From Sphingomonadales bacterium (GTDB lineage: Bacteria; Pseudomonadota; Alphaproteobacteria; Sphingomonadales; Emcibacteraceae), in NCBI GenBank assembly GCA_011051815.1, contig DRKK01000129.1, forward strand, positions 1 to 6,351: 6,351 nucleotides of DNA, written 5' to 3'. Below, in pieces: positions 6,224-6,351 of this stretch. A model generated the notes under the pieces. The model was given only the letters and a program-made list of their open reading frames with translations. It ran no database searches and had not been told where the DNA came from. The position numbers were made by a program, and so were the translations under genes. Each line of letters starts with the position of its first letter. The stretch's first letter is position 1.

Positions 6224-6351
6224 CAGCCATCCCTGTTTTCTGGAAACCAGTCTTACTTTGAGCGATCACACCCTGCTTTTCAAACAATTTATCAAATGTC
6301 TGGAAGGGGACTAATTCCATTTGATAAACTTGGGAAAAACCATTGACTCGA
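6168..6351 (-). CDS. C-terminal end of an unidentified ORF, truncated by the window
   Basis: The minus-strand frame is open from the window edge to TGA at 6170-6168, giving 60 complete codons. The part before the kelch start has a protein-like composition (for example FSQVYQMELVPFQTFDKLFE, then KQGVIAQSKTGFQ), while the other two minus-strand frames of this stretch do not look coding (one meets a stop near 6256-6254). The last 18 codons overlap the kelch gene's signal-peptide region, an unusually long same-strand overlap of 56 bases. The annotated end may therefore be displaced by a late frameshift, or the tail may simply be read through. I do not recognise the family. Its position suggests an operon with the kelch gene. 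Confidence 0.5.
   Translation of the reverse strand, partial: RVNGFSQVYQMELVPFQTFDKLFEKQGVIAQSKTGFQKTGMADEKKNSLSGLYYMGYMGF
6288..6328. repeat. Perfect 11-bp inverted repeat, arms 30 bp apart
   Basis: TTTATCAAATG (6288-6298) and CATTTGATAAA (6318-6328) are exact reverse complements with a 19-base spacer. They lie inside the partial frame upstream of the kelch gene. The 30-base arm-to-arm distance is close to three helical turns, which would suit an operator, or the pair could form an mRNA hairpin. Chance within coding sequence is not excluded. Confidence 0.4.

Overview
The window looks like a chromosomal segment from a Gram-negative bacterium, most likely an alphaproteobacterium of moderate GC content. 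The basis is the order mltB-type transglycosylase, rlpA, dacA on one strand, which I know as a common alphaproteobacterial arrangement, together with lipoprotein and Sec signals and a periplasmic quinohaemoprotein. A marine lineage such as Kordiimonadales/Emcibacterales would fit, but the sequence alone does not prove it.

Left part (1-2526, minus strand): a peptidoglycan-remodelling operon read right to left. It encodes a MltB-family lytic transglycosylase, an RlpA lipoprotein with a SPOR domain (4-base ATGA overlap with the previous gene), and, after a 25-base gap, the first 217 codons of a D-alanyl-D-alanine carboxypeptidase (PBP5/6 type) that runs off the window. A sigma70-like promoter at 2560-2588 places the mltB start at a GTG at 2526. 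All three products act in the envelope: the carboxypeptidase trims stem peptides and the two transglycosylases cut glycan strands.

Middle (2602-2980): a short AT-rich spacer, a complete tRNA-Ser(UGA) on the plus strand, and a 183-base AT-rich intergenic region with no convincing gene.

Right part: a plus-strand PQQ-dependent dehydrogenase with an N-terminal membrane anchor and cytochrome c domain. Its reading frame is damaged. The well-spaced Shine-Dalgarno sequence points to an ATT codon rather than ATG, and one missing base near 4972 shifts the last 45 codons out of frame. With the frame restored it ends only 4 bases from the stop of a convergent minus-strand kelch-repeat periplasmic protein. 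That gene is preceded on its own strand by the 3' end of an unidentified partial ORF that overlaps it by 56 bases.

No mobile element, CRISPR array or phage gene is visible. I see no clearly new biological system. The most interesting points are the double lesion in the PQQ dehydrogenase together with its unusual active-site residues, and a Glu-to-Asp change at the catalytic acid of RlpA.
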